64,000 bases of DNA from CAVTWH01 sp963850915. Lineage in GTDB: Bacteria; Actinomycetota; Actinomycetes; Mycobacteriales; Micromonosporaceae. A program made the translations under genes and the position numbers. The stretch covers positions 164,523-228,522 of the forward strand of contig CAWKND010000007.1 of assembly GCA_963850915.1 (NCBI GenBank), read 5' to 3'. This document shows positions 36,194-45,384 of this stretch, piece by piece. The notes beneath the pieces are model-generated. The model saw only the letters and a program-made list of their open reading frames with translations. It did no database searches and was not told where the DNA came from. Positions within the stretch are counted from its first letter, which is position 1. Every line of letters begins with the position of its first letter.

Positions 36194-36198
36194 CCGGC

Positions 36199-36240
36199 GG
36201 TTACGGGCAGGCGATCGCGAAGTGTCGCCTGCCCGTAACC
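36199..36240 (+). terminator. Hairpin terminator, 16-base perfect stem
   Basis: GGTTACGGGCAGGCGA pairs exactly with TCGCCTGCCCGTAACC over a 10-base loop, 6 bases after the esterase stop. The remaining bases to 36552 hold no gene that I can support; they should contain the phosphatase promoter. Confidence 0.9.
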
Positions 36241-36552
36241 GTGCCCCGATCCATGTTGTGTCCCGGCGCCGATTCACCTTCAGGGTCGTCAGTTCTGCCT
36301 GCGGCCAACTGGTGATGGTCTGCGGCCGTGACCACGGGGGTCAACGGCGTTCGATGGGCGAGTCGGATGACAGATGTGCGCGATCTTGGCGAGCCATAGG
36401 TTCGAGACGAGCGTCAGCCGGTTTGCCAAAGATCAGGTCCGGGTGGCGCGCCGTCCGCCGCACGTACCCCCGTGCGAGGCGAAACCAACGCCGAACGTTG
36501 GGCCGCTGTCCGGCGCTGCCCCCGATGACCCACGCCGCGAAGAGAGGTTCCG

Positions 36553-37317
36553 ATGACCGCCAGGCTGTCTGCACGCCGCCAGGCCGCACGATCGGCCAGC
36601 TATGGGCCGGCTACCGACCGGGACGTAACCCGGGCTCTGGTACGGATGATCCAACCATCCGGCCGCATCGGAAAGCTGGTAGGCGGTCTACGGATCAGCG
36701 CACGCTGCGTCAGTGCCGCACCCGAGGCGGCCGTCGGCGGTGATTGGTTTCTGTCCATGCCTACCGCCAACGGCGATGTCGTACTGGCCGTGGGAGACGT
36801 CGCGGGACACGGCCTGGCTGCCGCCGCGACGATGATCCGGCTACGGTTCGCAATGGCCGCGTTCGCTGCCGAAGGTACCCCACCGGCGCAGATCCTCTCC
36901 CGCCTGAACAGTCTGCTGCGGGGCCACAGTGCTACCGAGACAGCGACCGTTGTGGTCGCCCGCTACAGCGCCGCACGCGCCGAGCTGTCCTTCGCCCGCG
37001 CCGGGCACCCACCAATCCTGCACGGCACAGCCCGAACCGGCCGCGTCCTGGCGCTGCCAAATCCGGACGGGCCACTGCTGGGACCATTCGCCAACGCCCA
37101 GTTCGACGAGCAGCGCATCCAGCTCCTCCCAGGCGACGTACTGCTGATGCACACCGACGGTGTAGTGCCACGCGGCCACGACGTCGATGAGACAACCCAC
37201 GCACTCGCCACTCGGCTAACGGGTTCACTCGACCACCCGGCCCGGATACTGGACGGCATCGACTACCAGTGCGCAGGCGACGACGCCTGCGTTCTGGTGG
37301 CCGAATGCCGGTCATGA
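36553..37317 (+). CDS. SpoIIE/RsbU-type PP2C serine phosphatase
   Basis: A 254-residue stand-alone phosphatase domain. Motifs are GGDWFLSMPTANGDVVLAVG, DVAGHGLAAAATMIRLRFAM (metal-binding Asp and the GHG signature), FARAGHPPIL and LLMHTDGVV with the C-terminal acidic GDDACVLVAE. These are the aspartates of the two-metal active site. No PAS, GAF or membrane part is present. Such enzymes dephosphorylate anti-sigma-factor antagonists in partner-switching. ATG 36553 follows AGAGAGGTTCCG. No antagonist or kinase gene is adjacent. Confidence 0.9.
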   Translation: MTARLSARRQAARSASYGPATDRDVTRALVRMIQPSGRIGKLVGGLRISARCVSAAPEAAVGGDWFLSMPTANGDVVLAVGDVAGHGLAAAATMIRLRFAMAAFAAEGTPPAQILSRLNSLLRGHSATETATVVVARYSAARAELSFARAGHPPILHGTARTGRVLALPNPDGPLLGPFANAQFDEQRIQLLPGDVLLMHTDGVVPRGHDVDETTHALATRLTGSLDHPARILDGIDYQCAGDDACVLVAECRS

Positions 37318-37331
37318 CAGAACACCGACCT

Positions 37332-37360
37332 CACCTGCGCTGACTGTGGCAGCGCAGGTG
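37332..37360 (+). terminator. Hairpin terminator after the phosphatase
   Basis: CACCTGCGCTG and CAGCGCAGGTG make an 11-base perfect stem, 15 bases after the stop. Confidence 0.8.
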
Positions 37361-37490
37361 CCGACCCGACAAACGTCGGCTCGCACTGCCCGCCACCAAC
37401 CTGGGCGATGGGCTGCGTCCACTTGCTCCTATGTCAAGCACCGGCTGAGCAACGACTGCTGCGTCGCTGAGGCGTGGCTACTCTGTTGCG

Positions 37491-37866
37491 GTGCAGCTTC
37501 GCCATTTCGTTGAGGCGGACTGGCCGCAGGTGTGGACCATCGTGCGGTAGACAGGGCCGGGTTGTTGGTACGGGGAAGACGGGCACGAACCGTCCGGGTC
37601 CCGGCTCGCACGTAGCGACCGCAAGTTTCGTGGTCGATTCGGCCTCTCGCGGGCAGGGCTTCGGTACAGCGTTGTGTCGCTTTGCCGTGGACTGGGCCCG
37701 TGGCCGTGGTTACGCCGAGATGCAGTTCAACGCGGTGGTCGAGTCGAACCGGGCGCTGGTGGAGCTGTACCAGCGCCTGGGTTTCGCGGTGGTGGGGACC
37801 GTCCCGGGCGCCTTCGCGCATCCGACGCTGGGTCGTGTGGCCCTGCACGTCATGCACAAGAGCTGT
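37491..37866 (+). pseudogene. GNAT family N-acetyltransferase remnant with internal deletion
   Basis: GTG 37491 starts QLRHFVEADWPQVWTIVR, the typical first 20 residues of a YncA-like GNAT enzyme, then hits TAG at about 37548. Three bases of another frame later the protein resumes at VVGTGKTGTNRPGPGSHVAT and continues ASFVVDSASRGQGFGTALCR (acetyl-CoA loop), MQFNAVVESNRALVELYQRL, GFAVVGTVPGAF and LHVMHK. About 40 residues of the middle (strands 2-3) are missing and the usual stop after LHVMHK-P-L is absent. A deletion of this size cannot be a sequencing slip, so this is a true remnant. Confidence 0.75.
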
Positions 37867-38051
37867 GGCAGCGGACTGCAGCTGGCTGCACCCGCAGCTG
37901 CGCAGCATTTCCCGGGGCAGGAGGTCGGCCCGCCTGTTCACCCTTACCCACGGCGTCAGGCTGGTGGCGTTGCGGTGCGGCGGGATGGGCCGCCGCGCCG
38001 CCGCCTGGCCCGGTCCATCAACGGCCACGACACCTGAGTCACAAGGATTGA

Positions 38052-39035
38052 CTACCGATCCAAGTCACCGCGGCTGGAGGTGTCGGCCAGCTCGGTACCG
38101 GACCTGGTCGGGTGGTGGTGGACGGTCATGGCGTCGCGGAGGGTGGTGATCAGACCGGCGTCGCGCAGAACGGCTGTGTGCCGGGATACGGCGGCCGCGG
38201 ACACGCCGAGGCTTTGGGCGAGGCGACCGGTGGTGATCCCGGGGTTCCTGACGACGGCGTCCAGCACCGCCGCCCGGGTCGCGCCGAGCAGTGCCGCCAG
38301 AGCCGGGTCGACGGCGGTGGTCGGCGGGTCGCGTACCAGGACGGCTTCGGTGGCGGGGTAGTACAGCTCCAGCTTGTCGGCGAACATGACTCCGGAGTGG
38401 CCGGACTTCACAGCAAGAACCGAGGGACGCACCACCAGCACCCTGCCGTCCAGGTCGAAGTCGTACTCGCCGCTGGAGACGATACTCAGCACGCGGCCGT
38501 CCCAGCCGATCTCGGGATGCAACGTACTGAGCATGGCGCCGATACCTGAACTGGCCGCGCGAGCGCCGGCCTGGGTGGCTGCGGCCGCGACCTGGGATGC
38601 GATACGGCGTCGGTAGGGTTGCAGGGCAACGGTTTGCAGGTTCGCGACGGCCTCCCCGAGCGCGGTGAAGGCGGAGCCGTGGCCGTCGGCCAGCGCCCGG
38701 AGGAACGGGGTCAGCGCCCGCGCGCGAGTCAGGATACGCAGGTAGTAGCCCAAGCCATCGGGGTCGGTCGCGGCGACGGCTTTGGCGGTGGCGTCGGGTT
38801 CCGGCTGCACGACTCCGGCGAAGCCCGGCATGTTGGTCGGCGAGTACAGGTCGAACAGCCTGGCGGTGTCCGGGTTCCATCCCCGGGTCAGGCGCTGCCG
38901 CCACTGGGCCAGCCGGCCACTGCTGACCCGGTTGGCCAGCTGATAGCCCGCCCAGACCAGTTCGGCGTCCATATCCGGCGTTGCGGTGATGCGTACCCGG
39001 GCGATGTCTTCGGCGGTCAAATGAATGCGTATCAA
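38052..39035 (-). CDS. ArsR-type HTH transcriptional regulator, long form
   Basis: A 327-residue protein of the actinomycete type with an N-terminal effector-like region of about 240 residues and a C-terminal ArsR/winged-helix domain. The start IRIHLTAEDIARVRI is characteristic. The HTH reads RAAVLDAVVRNPGITTGRLA, QSLGVSAAAVSRHTAVLRDA, GLITTLRDA (about 255-315). A strand-rich block YDFDLDGRVLVVRPSVLAV precedes it. These regulators are widespread in streptomycetes, usually orphan, function unknown. Codon start at 39035 places the motif at residue 2. The gene is divergent from the secreted-protein series. Confidence 0.85.
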   Translation of the reverse strand: MIRIHLTAEDIARVRITATPDMDAELVWAGYQLANRVSSGRLAQWRQRLTRGWNPDTARLFDLYSPTNMPGFAGVVQPEPDATAKAVAATDPDGLGYYLRILTRARALTPFLRALADGHGSAFTALGEAVANLQTVALQPYRRRIASQVAAAATQAGARAASSGIGAMLSTLHPEIGWDGRVLSIVSSGEYDFDLDGRVLVVRPSVLAVKSGHSGVMFADKLELYYPATEAVLVRDPPTTAVDPALAALLGATRAAVLDAVVRNPGITTGRLAQSLGVSAAAVSRHTAVLRDAGLITTLRDAMTVHHHPTRSGTELADTSSRGDLDR

Positions 39036-39312
39036 CCGTGCTCCCCGTCTCGCATCCCCACCCGGCTGTCTGGGCTTTTGCGGCTGCGTGCAAAGCCTAG
39101 CCGAGTCGCGGACAGCCGATGGAGCATGGTGGTCGAAAGGATCGGCGTCGCCGGGTGTGGCGCGGTCGCCGGCGGGTTGTGGTGTGTGGACAGTTCATGC
39201 CTGCGTACGGCTCGTCGAAGCGGCGTCATCGTCGCGCTCGGCTGCGCTGGCTCAATGCCACTGCGCGGGATACCCCGCACATCCCCAATATCGTTGAGGA
39301 AAGAGGAATCCC

Positions 39313-40029
39313 TTGCGGTTTCGAGCTCCATTTCATCGTGTACTCCAGGCATTCGCCGCTGTGACCTTGGCGGCGGTCGCGCTCCTCGTTCCGGCCAGCG
39401 CCGCACATGCGACCGTGGCGGGTACGAAGGTGACCCTGTTCACTACGCACAACGTCGGGATCTACACACTGCCGCAGGTCGGGGCGAAGAACCCCGTCGC
39501 GATCGATCTCCTCCCCGGCAACTCCATCTACGCCGCGTGCTGGATGTACGGCCAGTCGGTGCCCGGGGACAGCCAAACCACCTGGTACGAGATCTCGGGC
39601 GAGCAGACCGCCGGCGGGTTCAACCACAGCTGGAGCGGCTGGGCGTACGCCGATTACGTGGACAACGAGCATGCCGAGTATCCCGGCGGCGCGGGCGTGC
39701 CGTACTGCGGATCGATCACCAGCCCCGCCAACGGCGTCCCGGTCCCGGCCAGTGCCGGACACAACCTCGGCATGTTCTCCTGCCCGGCCGCGTCCAGCGG
39801 GTACTGCATGGGGAAGAAGAACGGTCCTGACCTCGCCATGGGATCCACCGTCCTGGTCCAGTGCTACCAGCGCGGGGAGAACGTCGCGGGCCTCGGCGAC
39901 CTATGGTTCAACGTCGCCGCCGAGTCGACCGGGGCCCACTATTCCGCCTGGGTACTGGGCAGCTACCTGAACAACGGCGTCATTCCCGCAGGTCTCGGCC
40001 ACTGTCCCAGCGTGGACTACACCTACTGA
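39313..40029 (+). CDS. Secreted protein with two SH3-like repeats
   Basis: A 238-residue protein with a Sec signal peptide (about 33 residues, ending AHA-T). The mature part has two related blocks, each with a strand, a C-containing turn and W-YV/W-YL ending: SIYAACWMYGQSVPGDSQTT, WSGWAYADYVDN and VLVQCYQRGENVAGLGDLWF, SAWVLGSYLNNG. The W-x-x-x-Y-hydrophobic endings resemble bacterial SH3 cell-wall-binding repeats. TTG start at 39313 is supported by AAAGAGGAA. Hairpin terminator follows. Function unknown; adhesion or wall binding is inferred. Confidence 0.8.
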   Translation: MRFRAPFHRVLQAFAAVTLAAVALLVPASAAHATVAGTKVTLFTTHNVGIYTLPQVGAKNPVAIDLLPGNSIYAACWMYGQSVPGDSQTTWYEISGEQTAGGFNHSWSGWAYADYVDNEHAEYPGGAGVPYCGSITSPANGVPVPASAGHNLGMFSCPAASSGYCMGKKNGPDLAMGSTVLVQCYQRGENVAGLGDLWFNVAAESTGAHYSAWVLGSYLNNGVIPAGLGHCPSVDYTY

Positions 40030-40035
40030 TGCACA

Positions 40036-40063
40036 GGCCCGGCCGCGCTCCCGCGACCGGGCC
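40036..40063 (+). terminator. Hairpin terminator
   Basis: GGCCCGG and CCGGGCC with inner GCG/CGC pairing, 7 bases after the secreted-protein stop. Confidence 0.65.
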
Positions 40064-40239
40064 CACCACCCTGTCAGCTCGGCGACGATCAGCCCCTGCT
40101 CGCGCAGCGCGAGCCACTGCCCACTTCGTGAGTGCTGGTCATCGAGGGCCTGGCGTGTGCCGAGGGCCTTCGCAGCACCACGGTATGCCGGCACCCCGGG
40201 CGGGCATGCCACCACAGGAAGCGACCAAAGGAGACGAGT

Positions 40240-40839
40240 GTGAAGCGAATCGGCGCCGACATCGCCACCGCCATGAGACGAAGCGTGGGATTGTTCCGCA
40301 GCAACGCCCTGACCCGGATCACCACAATGGCCGCCGTGCTCACCCTTGCCGGCGCCGCTCTCGCTGTCGCGCCGGCTACCGCAGCCCAGGCGGCCGACTC
40401 GGGTTGCGTCGAAATCGGCAAGCCCGTGTATTTCTACACCTACGTGCAGATCGGCATCATCGAGATTGGCCACATCGAGCAGGAATGGTGCCCGAACGGG
40501 CTGTCGGGAACGCCACGGGAGGCGGTAGGCAAGTGGACCTGGGGCGCCGCACGGTACAGCACCGACTTCTTCATGCAGAGCACCAACGAGGTCTGGCTGG
40601 AGAACGGTCCGAACACGCACACGCTACTCAGTTCGCCGCTTACCAAGCTCGCCAATTACTCGCTCAACTACCAGATCGATCTGCTGCCTTACCCCAAGCG
40701 GGTCGATGTCGCGGTGCATCTGACGTATCGGCACCATACGTCGGCCGGATACTTTCTCTGTGAGATCTATGCAGCGGGTGTCACCCACGACTACTCCACT
40801 GGCAACACGTCCGGCGGATCAGGCAACCGCTACTGCTGA
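40240..40839 (+). CDS. Secreted protein of unknown function
   Basis: A 199-residue protein from GTG 40240 (AAAGGAG 7 bases upstream). A long signal peptide, with Arg-rich start and ITTMAAVLTLAGAALAVAPA, ends AQA-A at about residue 50. The mature 150 residues have Cys at C59, C82, C168 and C199 (approximately) and a Tyr-rich strand pattern: VYFYTYVQIGIIEIGHIEQE, WTWGAARYSTDFFMQ, LPYPKRVDVAVHLTYRHH. The even Cys count suggests two disulfides. No family recognised. The gene lies in a row of three secreted-protein genes with separate ribosome sites. Confidence 0.78.
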   Translation: MKRIGADIATAMRRSVGLFRSNALTRITTMAAVLTLAGAALAVAPATAAQAADSGCVEIGKPVYFYTYVQIGIIEIGHIEQEWCPNGLSGTPREAVGKWTWGAARYSTDFFMQSTNEVWLENGPNTHTLLSSPLTKLANYSLNYQIDLLPYPKRVDVAVHLTYRHHTSAGYFLCEIYAAGVTHDYSTGNTSGGSGNRYC

Positions 40840-41115
40840 ACCCCGATCGGTAGCCGCATCCTGCGGTTGAACCGCGGCGTGGCCGCGCAGCGTGGCGGCC
40901 AGGCAGACATGCCCCTGGACGTCATTGACACGCTGCGCGGCCCCGCCCGGTTGGGCGATAAGGCACAAGGGCCACCGTTCCTCCAGCAGGTGGCACGGCC
41001 CCGGAAACCGCGAGCAGGACCGCCCGGGCGGATCGGCCGACAATCGCTGCCCTCATGAGCCGGCTGAGCGATCCGGCATGAGCGCCTCGACCGCATGACA
41101 CACGAGGAGATGGGG

Positions 41116-41625
41116 ATGACCAACGAGATCATGTCTGCCGGCGCGGGGCCGGACCGACGGGGACACAGTCTGGGGGTACGAATGGCAACGGCTCTCGCGT
41201 CGGCCGTGACCGCGCTGACGGCCACTCTCGCGTGGGCCGTTCCGGCGGCAGCGGCCACCGGCGGTGGCTGCCGCGACTACACCAGCCCCGACGCCAACGG
41301 GCTGCGGATCGGCCCATGCCTGTGGCCGAGCGACCAGATCCTCGTCCATGGGCAGTACGAGGTGCTGATGCGCTACACGCTCTACGTCAAGGGAGCAGCC
41401 CCCGGCCCCCTTGACTGGGGCTGCTCCCTCTACGAGAGCGTCAACCTCAGCGCCTGGCAGGAGGTCAAGCCGATCGGCTGCGCGGCCGGGGCCACCAGCA
41501 GCTTCGTGGCGACCCTCCCGGGCACCGTGGGGGGCATGCGGGCCCGCTTCTACGTGGGAGTCGGCTACTCCTGGAACGGCCGCTGGTACGACTGGGTAGA
41601 GACACCACTCGTCTACGCGCCCTGA
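41116..41625 (+). CDS. Secreted protein of unknown function
   Basis: A 169-residue protein from ATG 41116, chosen over ATG 41095 because GAGGAGATGGGG precedes it. Signal peptide up to about residue 48 (TALASAVTALTATLAWAVPA, AAA). Mature part has CRDYTSPDANGL, GPCLWPSDQILVHGQYEVLM, GCSLYESVNL, IGCAAGATSS and RARFYVGVGYSWNGRWYDWV: a beta-rich, four-Cys domain. The pattern resembles its neighbour at 40240 in size, Cys number and aromatic strands, though no direct identity is evident. No family recognised. Confidence 0.78.
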   Translation: MTNEIMSAGAGPDRRGHSLGVRMATALASAVTALTATLAWAVPAAAATGGGCRDYTSPDANGLRIGPCLWPSDQILVHGQYEVLMRYTLYVKGAAPGPLDWGCSLYESVNLSAWQEVKPIGCAAGATSSFVATLPGTVGGMRARFYVGVGYSWNGRWYDWVETPLVYAP

Positions 41626-41649
41626 CCCCGCGACCCGGTCTGTACGACG

Positions 41650-41669
41650 CCGGGCTACCCGTAGCCCGG
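41650..41669 (+). terminator. Hairpin terminator
   Basis: CCGGGCTA and TAGCCCGG pair around CCCG, 25 bases after the secreted-protein stop. Confidence 0.75.
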
Positions 41670-42250
41670 TGTCACATCCTCCCGAACGGGAGCGTCGGTG
41701 ATGCCGTCGTAGACGTCCGTTCGCGCCCGGTGGAGACCGGCCGGGGCATCGAGTAATGGAGGCGGTGAGCCGGGCCCGCACCCCCGAGACCTGCGGCCGG
41801 CTCGTGTCAACACGCCTGAACCCCTAGCGCCGGGTTGCCCCTGGCAGATCCCTCCAATTGGGGAGGCGCACTCCCCACAGCGCTGGATGTTGTCGCGCGG
41901 CCGACCGGGAAGGTCCTGAGTTCATCGCGACGTACCTGTCCTCGGACGCCGGTGTGACCTGGGCGACACGGAGCTCGTACGCCGCGGCCCGCGGACAGAA
42001 CTCGACGCCCACTGGATCTACCGCGGCCCCGCACACCGCCGCCACGGAGACACCTGCGCCCGCGCCGCCACGCCCAACCGGGCCGAGAACATGTACATCC
42101 GACAGGACACGATTGTGTCCCTGGACCGTCCACTGATACACCCACACAGCCGTCCAGCACCGCCACGACCGACATACTCCCGAGGGATGACGCCGCGGAT
42201 ACCGCGCTGAGCCGACGTGACGGTCGTCCCAGTCGACCTAGACTAGCCCG
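41670..42250. other. Gap with a possible recombinase zinc-ribbon remnant
   Basis: No complete gene lies here. One plus-strand frame at about 41960-42200 reads ELDAHWIYRGPAHRRHGDTC and later ENMYIRQDTIVSLDRPL. It resembles the zinc-ribbon and YVRED-like end of large serine recombinases but lacks start, catalytic domain and clean context. It could be debris of a mobile element or chance. The following kinase gene has lost its usual membrane part, consistent with a rearrangement here. Confidence 0.25.
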
Positions 42251-43015
42251 GTGCGAACCGACAAGGGTTGGCGCCGCTTCTACGCCAGCGGGTGGTTGGC
42301 ATCGGCGGTCATGGGTGCCGTCGCCTTCCACCGTTGGCGCGTCTACGTGCGCGAGGTGGAGCGCCGCGCCGACGAGGCCGAGCGCACCCGTGACGTCGTG
42401 GCTCGGGAGCGGGCCATGCAGGAGCGTCTCAGGATCGCCCGTGATCTGCACGACAGCCTGACGCACTCCATCTCGGTCGTCAGGGTCCAGTCCGGCGTGG
42501 CCGCCCATCTGGCCCGCAAGCGCGGCGAGGAAGTCTCCGCCGCGCTGCTCGCGATCCAGGAGGCGAGCGCCGACGCTACCCGCGAACTGCGCGCCACACT
42601 GGAGGTGCTCCGCCGCGACGAGCCTGCTTCGATCGGTGTCGACGGGCTGCCCGGACTGCTTGACCGGTTCCGCACGTCGGGACTGACGATCTCCGCCACC
42701 GTGGAGGCCAACCTCGACACCGTTCCCGGCGACGTGGCGGCCGCGGTGTACCGGATTGTGCAGGAGTCGCTCACGAACGTCTCGCGCCACTCCGGGGGGG
42801 ATACCGCGTCCGTCGTGGTCAGGCGTACGCCGACGGCGGTGACCGTCCTGGTCGAGAACCCAGGGCCGGCACTGGCGAGGCCGCCGGTGCCTGGCCTGGG
42901 CCTGATCGGGATGCGCGAGCGAGTCACTGCTCTGGGCGGGCTGCTGATCGCCCAGCCCCGGGTCTCCGGCGGATTCTGCGTCCAGGCCCGGTTGCCGATC
43001 GGGGTGCTTGCGTGA
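42251..43015 (+). CDS. NarL-type sensor histidine kinase, short N-terminus
   Basis: A 254-residue kinase of the HisKA_3 family from GTG 42251. Only one hydrophobic helix (FYASGWLASAVMGAVAFHRW) precedes a charged linker; relatives usually have four to six, so the sensor part is reduced or lost. The phospho-acceptor helix RLRIARDLHDSLTHSISVV holds His at about residue 67. The ATPase has VQESLTNVSRHSGGD and GLGLIGMRERVTALGGLLIA. Its stop overlaps the regulator start (GTGA), forming a two-component operon. Confidence 0.88.
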   Translation: MRTDKGWRRFYASGWLASAVMGAVAFHRWRVYVREVERRADEAERTRDVVARERAMQERLRIARDLHDSLTHSISVVRVQSGVAAHLARKRGEEVSAALLAIQEASADATRELRATLEVLRRDEPASIGVDGLPGLLDRFRTSGLTISATVEANLDTVPGDVAAAVYRIVQESLTNVSRHSGGDTASVVVRRTPTAVTVLVENPGPALARPPVPGLGLIGMRERVTALGGLLIAQPRVSGGFCVQARLPIGVLA

Positions 43016-43692
43016 CGCGCCGGCTGCGCGTCGTGCTCGTCGACGACCAGGCCCTCATCCGCTCCGGTATCCGGGCCTTACTGGACGCGGAGGACGACAT
43101 CGAGGTCGTCGGCGAGGCCGCCGACGGGGCCGGGGGTATCGAGGCCGCTGTCGCGACCCTTCCCGACATCGTCCTGATGGATGTGCAGATGCCCGCGATG
43201 GACGGCATCGAGGCCACCCGCCGCATCGTCAACCATCCCCGCCTGACCGATGCGCGGGTCGTGATCCTGACCAACTACGGCCTCGACGAGTACGTCTTCA
43301 ATGCCCTCCGTGCCGGTGCGAGCGGCTTCGTCGTCAAGGACACCGAACCCGAGGACCTGCTGCAGGCGCTGCGGGTCGCAGCCCGCGGTGACGCCTTGCT
43401 CTCGCCGTCCATCACCCGCCGGTTGATTGAGGAGTTCATCGCCCGGCCGCCCGACCTGGTCGGTGACGCCGCTCTGGCCATGCTCACCAACCGCGAGCGC
43501 GAGGTCGTCGTACTGGTGGCACACGGGCTGAGCAATGACGAGATCGCCGCACAGATGGTGCTCTCCACGGCAACCGTGAAGACCCACGTCAGCCGGGCGA
43601 TGTCGAAGCTGCATGCCCGCGACCGGGCCCAACTCGTCGTCGCGGCCTACCAGTCCGGGCTGGTGGCCGGCCGCACCGAACCGATGCGGTGA
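43012..43692 (+). CDS. NarL/FixJ family response regulator
   Basis: A 226-residue response regulator, GTG 43012 overlapping the kinase stop. Receiver motifs: VLVDDQALIRSGIRALLDAE, phosphate-accepting Asp in IVLMDVQMPAMDG (residue 54 approximately), VILTNYG and VVKDTEPEDLLQAL. LuxR HTH: LTNREREVVVLVAHGLSNDE, IAAQMVLSTATVKTHVSRAM. Cognate partner of the kinase. Such pairs in actinomycetes control nearby transport operons; the MMPL exporter 1.7 kb away is a possible target but lies beyond a divergent gene. Confidence 0.92.
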   Translation: MTRRLRVVLVDDQALIRSGIRALLDAEDDIEVVGEAADGAGGIEAAVATLPDIVLMDVQMPAMDGIEATRRIVNHPRLTDARVVILTNYGLDEYVFNALRAGASGFVVKDTEPEDLLQALRVAARGDALLSPSITRRLIEEFIARPPDLVGDAALAMLTNREREVVVLVAHGLSNDEIAAQMVLSTATVKTHVSRAMSKLHARDRAQLVVAAYQSGLVAGRTEPMR

Positions 43693-43749
43693 GCTGCACG
43701 CCTTGCAGACCGGTCGAACTGAAACTCACCCGGTGCGCCGTGTTCGCGC

Positions 43750-44601
43750 TCAGTCGTCCTCTTCAAGGCTGTCCGCACGGATCAACCGGGCGAATTCACC
43801 TGGGCGGTGCAGCGGCAGTTGGTGATCGCCTTCCATGGTCAGTACACGCACGTTGGCGGGAAGGGGCCGGCTCGCCGGAACGGGCGCATCCTGGTCCAGG
43901 TCGCCGTACACGATGAGGGTCCGACATGCGACGTCGCGCAGGTCCGCCTCGACCGTCTGGTCTTCGACGACGTTGGCCAGGGATCGGGAGTACGAGCGCC
44001 AGGAGTGCTCGACCGTGGCGCGAGCGACGCCCGCCGGCACACTGCGAACGTAGAGCGGAGCCACCCGTCGGCTGATCGGCCTGAGCGCTTGGCACCACAC
44101 GTGGCAGAACAGCCATGAGACGGGCCCGTACAGCAGGCTGCGGCGTGCTCGCGTACGGCCGATGACCTGCCGGGCGGCCGCGGCGGATTCGAAGACCGGC
44201 ATGCCGACCAGGACCAGCCGACTGACGCGCTCAGGATGCCCAGCCGCCAGTCGGAGCGCGATGAGGGCGCCCATGGAGTGACCGACGAGAACGACTGGCT
44301 CGCTGATACCCGAGGCGTCCAGCGTCGCCACGATCGCGTCAACGTGGTCGTGGTAGTCGTAGTTGGCGATGGCCGGCCTGGGTGAGGCACCGAAACCGAG
44401 CAGATCGACCGCGATCGTTCGGCGATCCGGCAGGAGGCTGGCCACGCTGTGCCAGTACTCGGCGCTGCCGAGCATGCCGTGCAGGAAGACGACGGTTGCA
44501 CCGGCACGGTCACCCCATTCGGTGGTGGCCAGCACCGGTGTGCCCAGCCGCAAAGCCGCAGCGGCGCTGGACCCGGGCGGCCTGGGGTTCACCGTGGCCA
44601 T
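43750..44601 (-). CDS. Alpha/beta hydrolase
   Basis: A 283-residue hydrolase of the fold-1 group: ATVVFLHGMLGSAEYWHSVA, DLLGFGASPRP, nucleophile VVLVGHSMGALIALRLAAGH (Ser about residue 115), acid IVYGDLDQDAPV and His GDHQLPLHRP. It has a complete triad, and its cap contains W and R-rich helices. ATG 44601 has GAAGGAG 7 bases upstream; the longer frame to 44658 lacks one. No leader or membrane part. Substrate unknown. Confidence 0.88.
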   Translation of the reverse strand: MATVNPRPPGSSAAAALRLGTPVLATTEWGDRAGATVVFLHGMLGSAEYWHSVASLLPDRRTIAVDLLGFGASPRPAIANYDYHDHVDAIVATLDASGISEPVVLVGHSMGALIALRLAAGHPERVSRLVLVGMPVFESAAAARQVIGRTRARRSLLYGPVSWLFCHVWCQALRPISRRVAPLYVRSVPAGVARATVEHSWRSYSRSLANVVEDQTVEADLRDVACRTLIVYGDLDQDAPVPASRPLPANVRVLTMEGDHQLPLHRPGEFARLIRADSLEEDD

Positions 44602-45384
44602 GGTGCTCCTTCGGTCGGACGGTTGACCGCCAAGGGCAGCCGACATGGTCGAGATCACTCTGCCTCGCGAGTCGCGCCCTCGTCATCCTGCTCGCGATGG
44701 CTTTCCCCGCTGCGTTGGCCGGTTGACCCCACGCCAGCGATTCATGCCACCGCGGTACTCGTCAGGTACACCCCGCGTGGTACCTCCCGCCGCCCACCGA
44801 CGGCCCGGGGGGTAGGGCGAAGTGACGTCCGCGGGCCGATGTGCTCGCGGCCCTTGACAGCGACTCTGGTGAGGCCGCCGGACCAGGTACGCGCCTCCGA
44901 AGGGTGCCGTGCTCGCTGGTCCGGACGGCGCCTGGAACTACCGATCGTCGGAGGAAGCGTGGACAGCACAATCGAGACCGCACGCGGAGCCTGGACACGC
45001 CGCACCGCGCTCGGGGCGACCTGGACTTCACCATGACGTACGTGGGCCACGACGCGTTCTGCCGTGACACGGACCGCCTGCAGCCGCGGCGCTGAGGCGC
45101 GGCCACCCGAGCGGTCATCGGCGCGCTGATCACCAGCGCCGGTCGCTACCTCCGCTCGGGCATCGACGTCGGCGGAAGCTACCGCAGCCTCGCACCCCAC
45201 CCCCTCGGTACCGGAGCGCCAAGGCTCCGCTCTGACAGGTGGCCTCCGGCGTGCCTCCGGGCCGCTGTTCTTCGCCTCGGCGAGGCAGTTGTGACCGACC
45301 CAGCCGCGCACACCACTGGCATCGGGATCAGTGCCGTCCCGACCTTGTTTATGCCCGTTCACCCACTCGATAGGACTCCACACG
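44602..45384. other. Gap with gene debris, possible hemerythrin-domain fragment
   Basis: No complete gene is visible. A plus-strand frame at about 45020-45095 reads GDLDFTMTYVGHDAFCRDTD RL-like, resembling the first helix of actinomycete hemerythrin HHE proteins (D-F-T-M-M-Y-x-x-H-D-A-x-R-R-D), then stops. A second frame continues with RYLRSGIDVGGSYRSL. This is probably debris. The upstream region of the MMPL gene must also contain its promoter; I could not define one. Confidence 0.3.

Noticed and set aside
37870..38040. C-terminal extension of the acetyltransferase frame
   Set aside because: Homology ends at LHVMHK; the following Pro/Arg-rich frame is read-through of non-coding DNA after loss of the natural stop.
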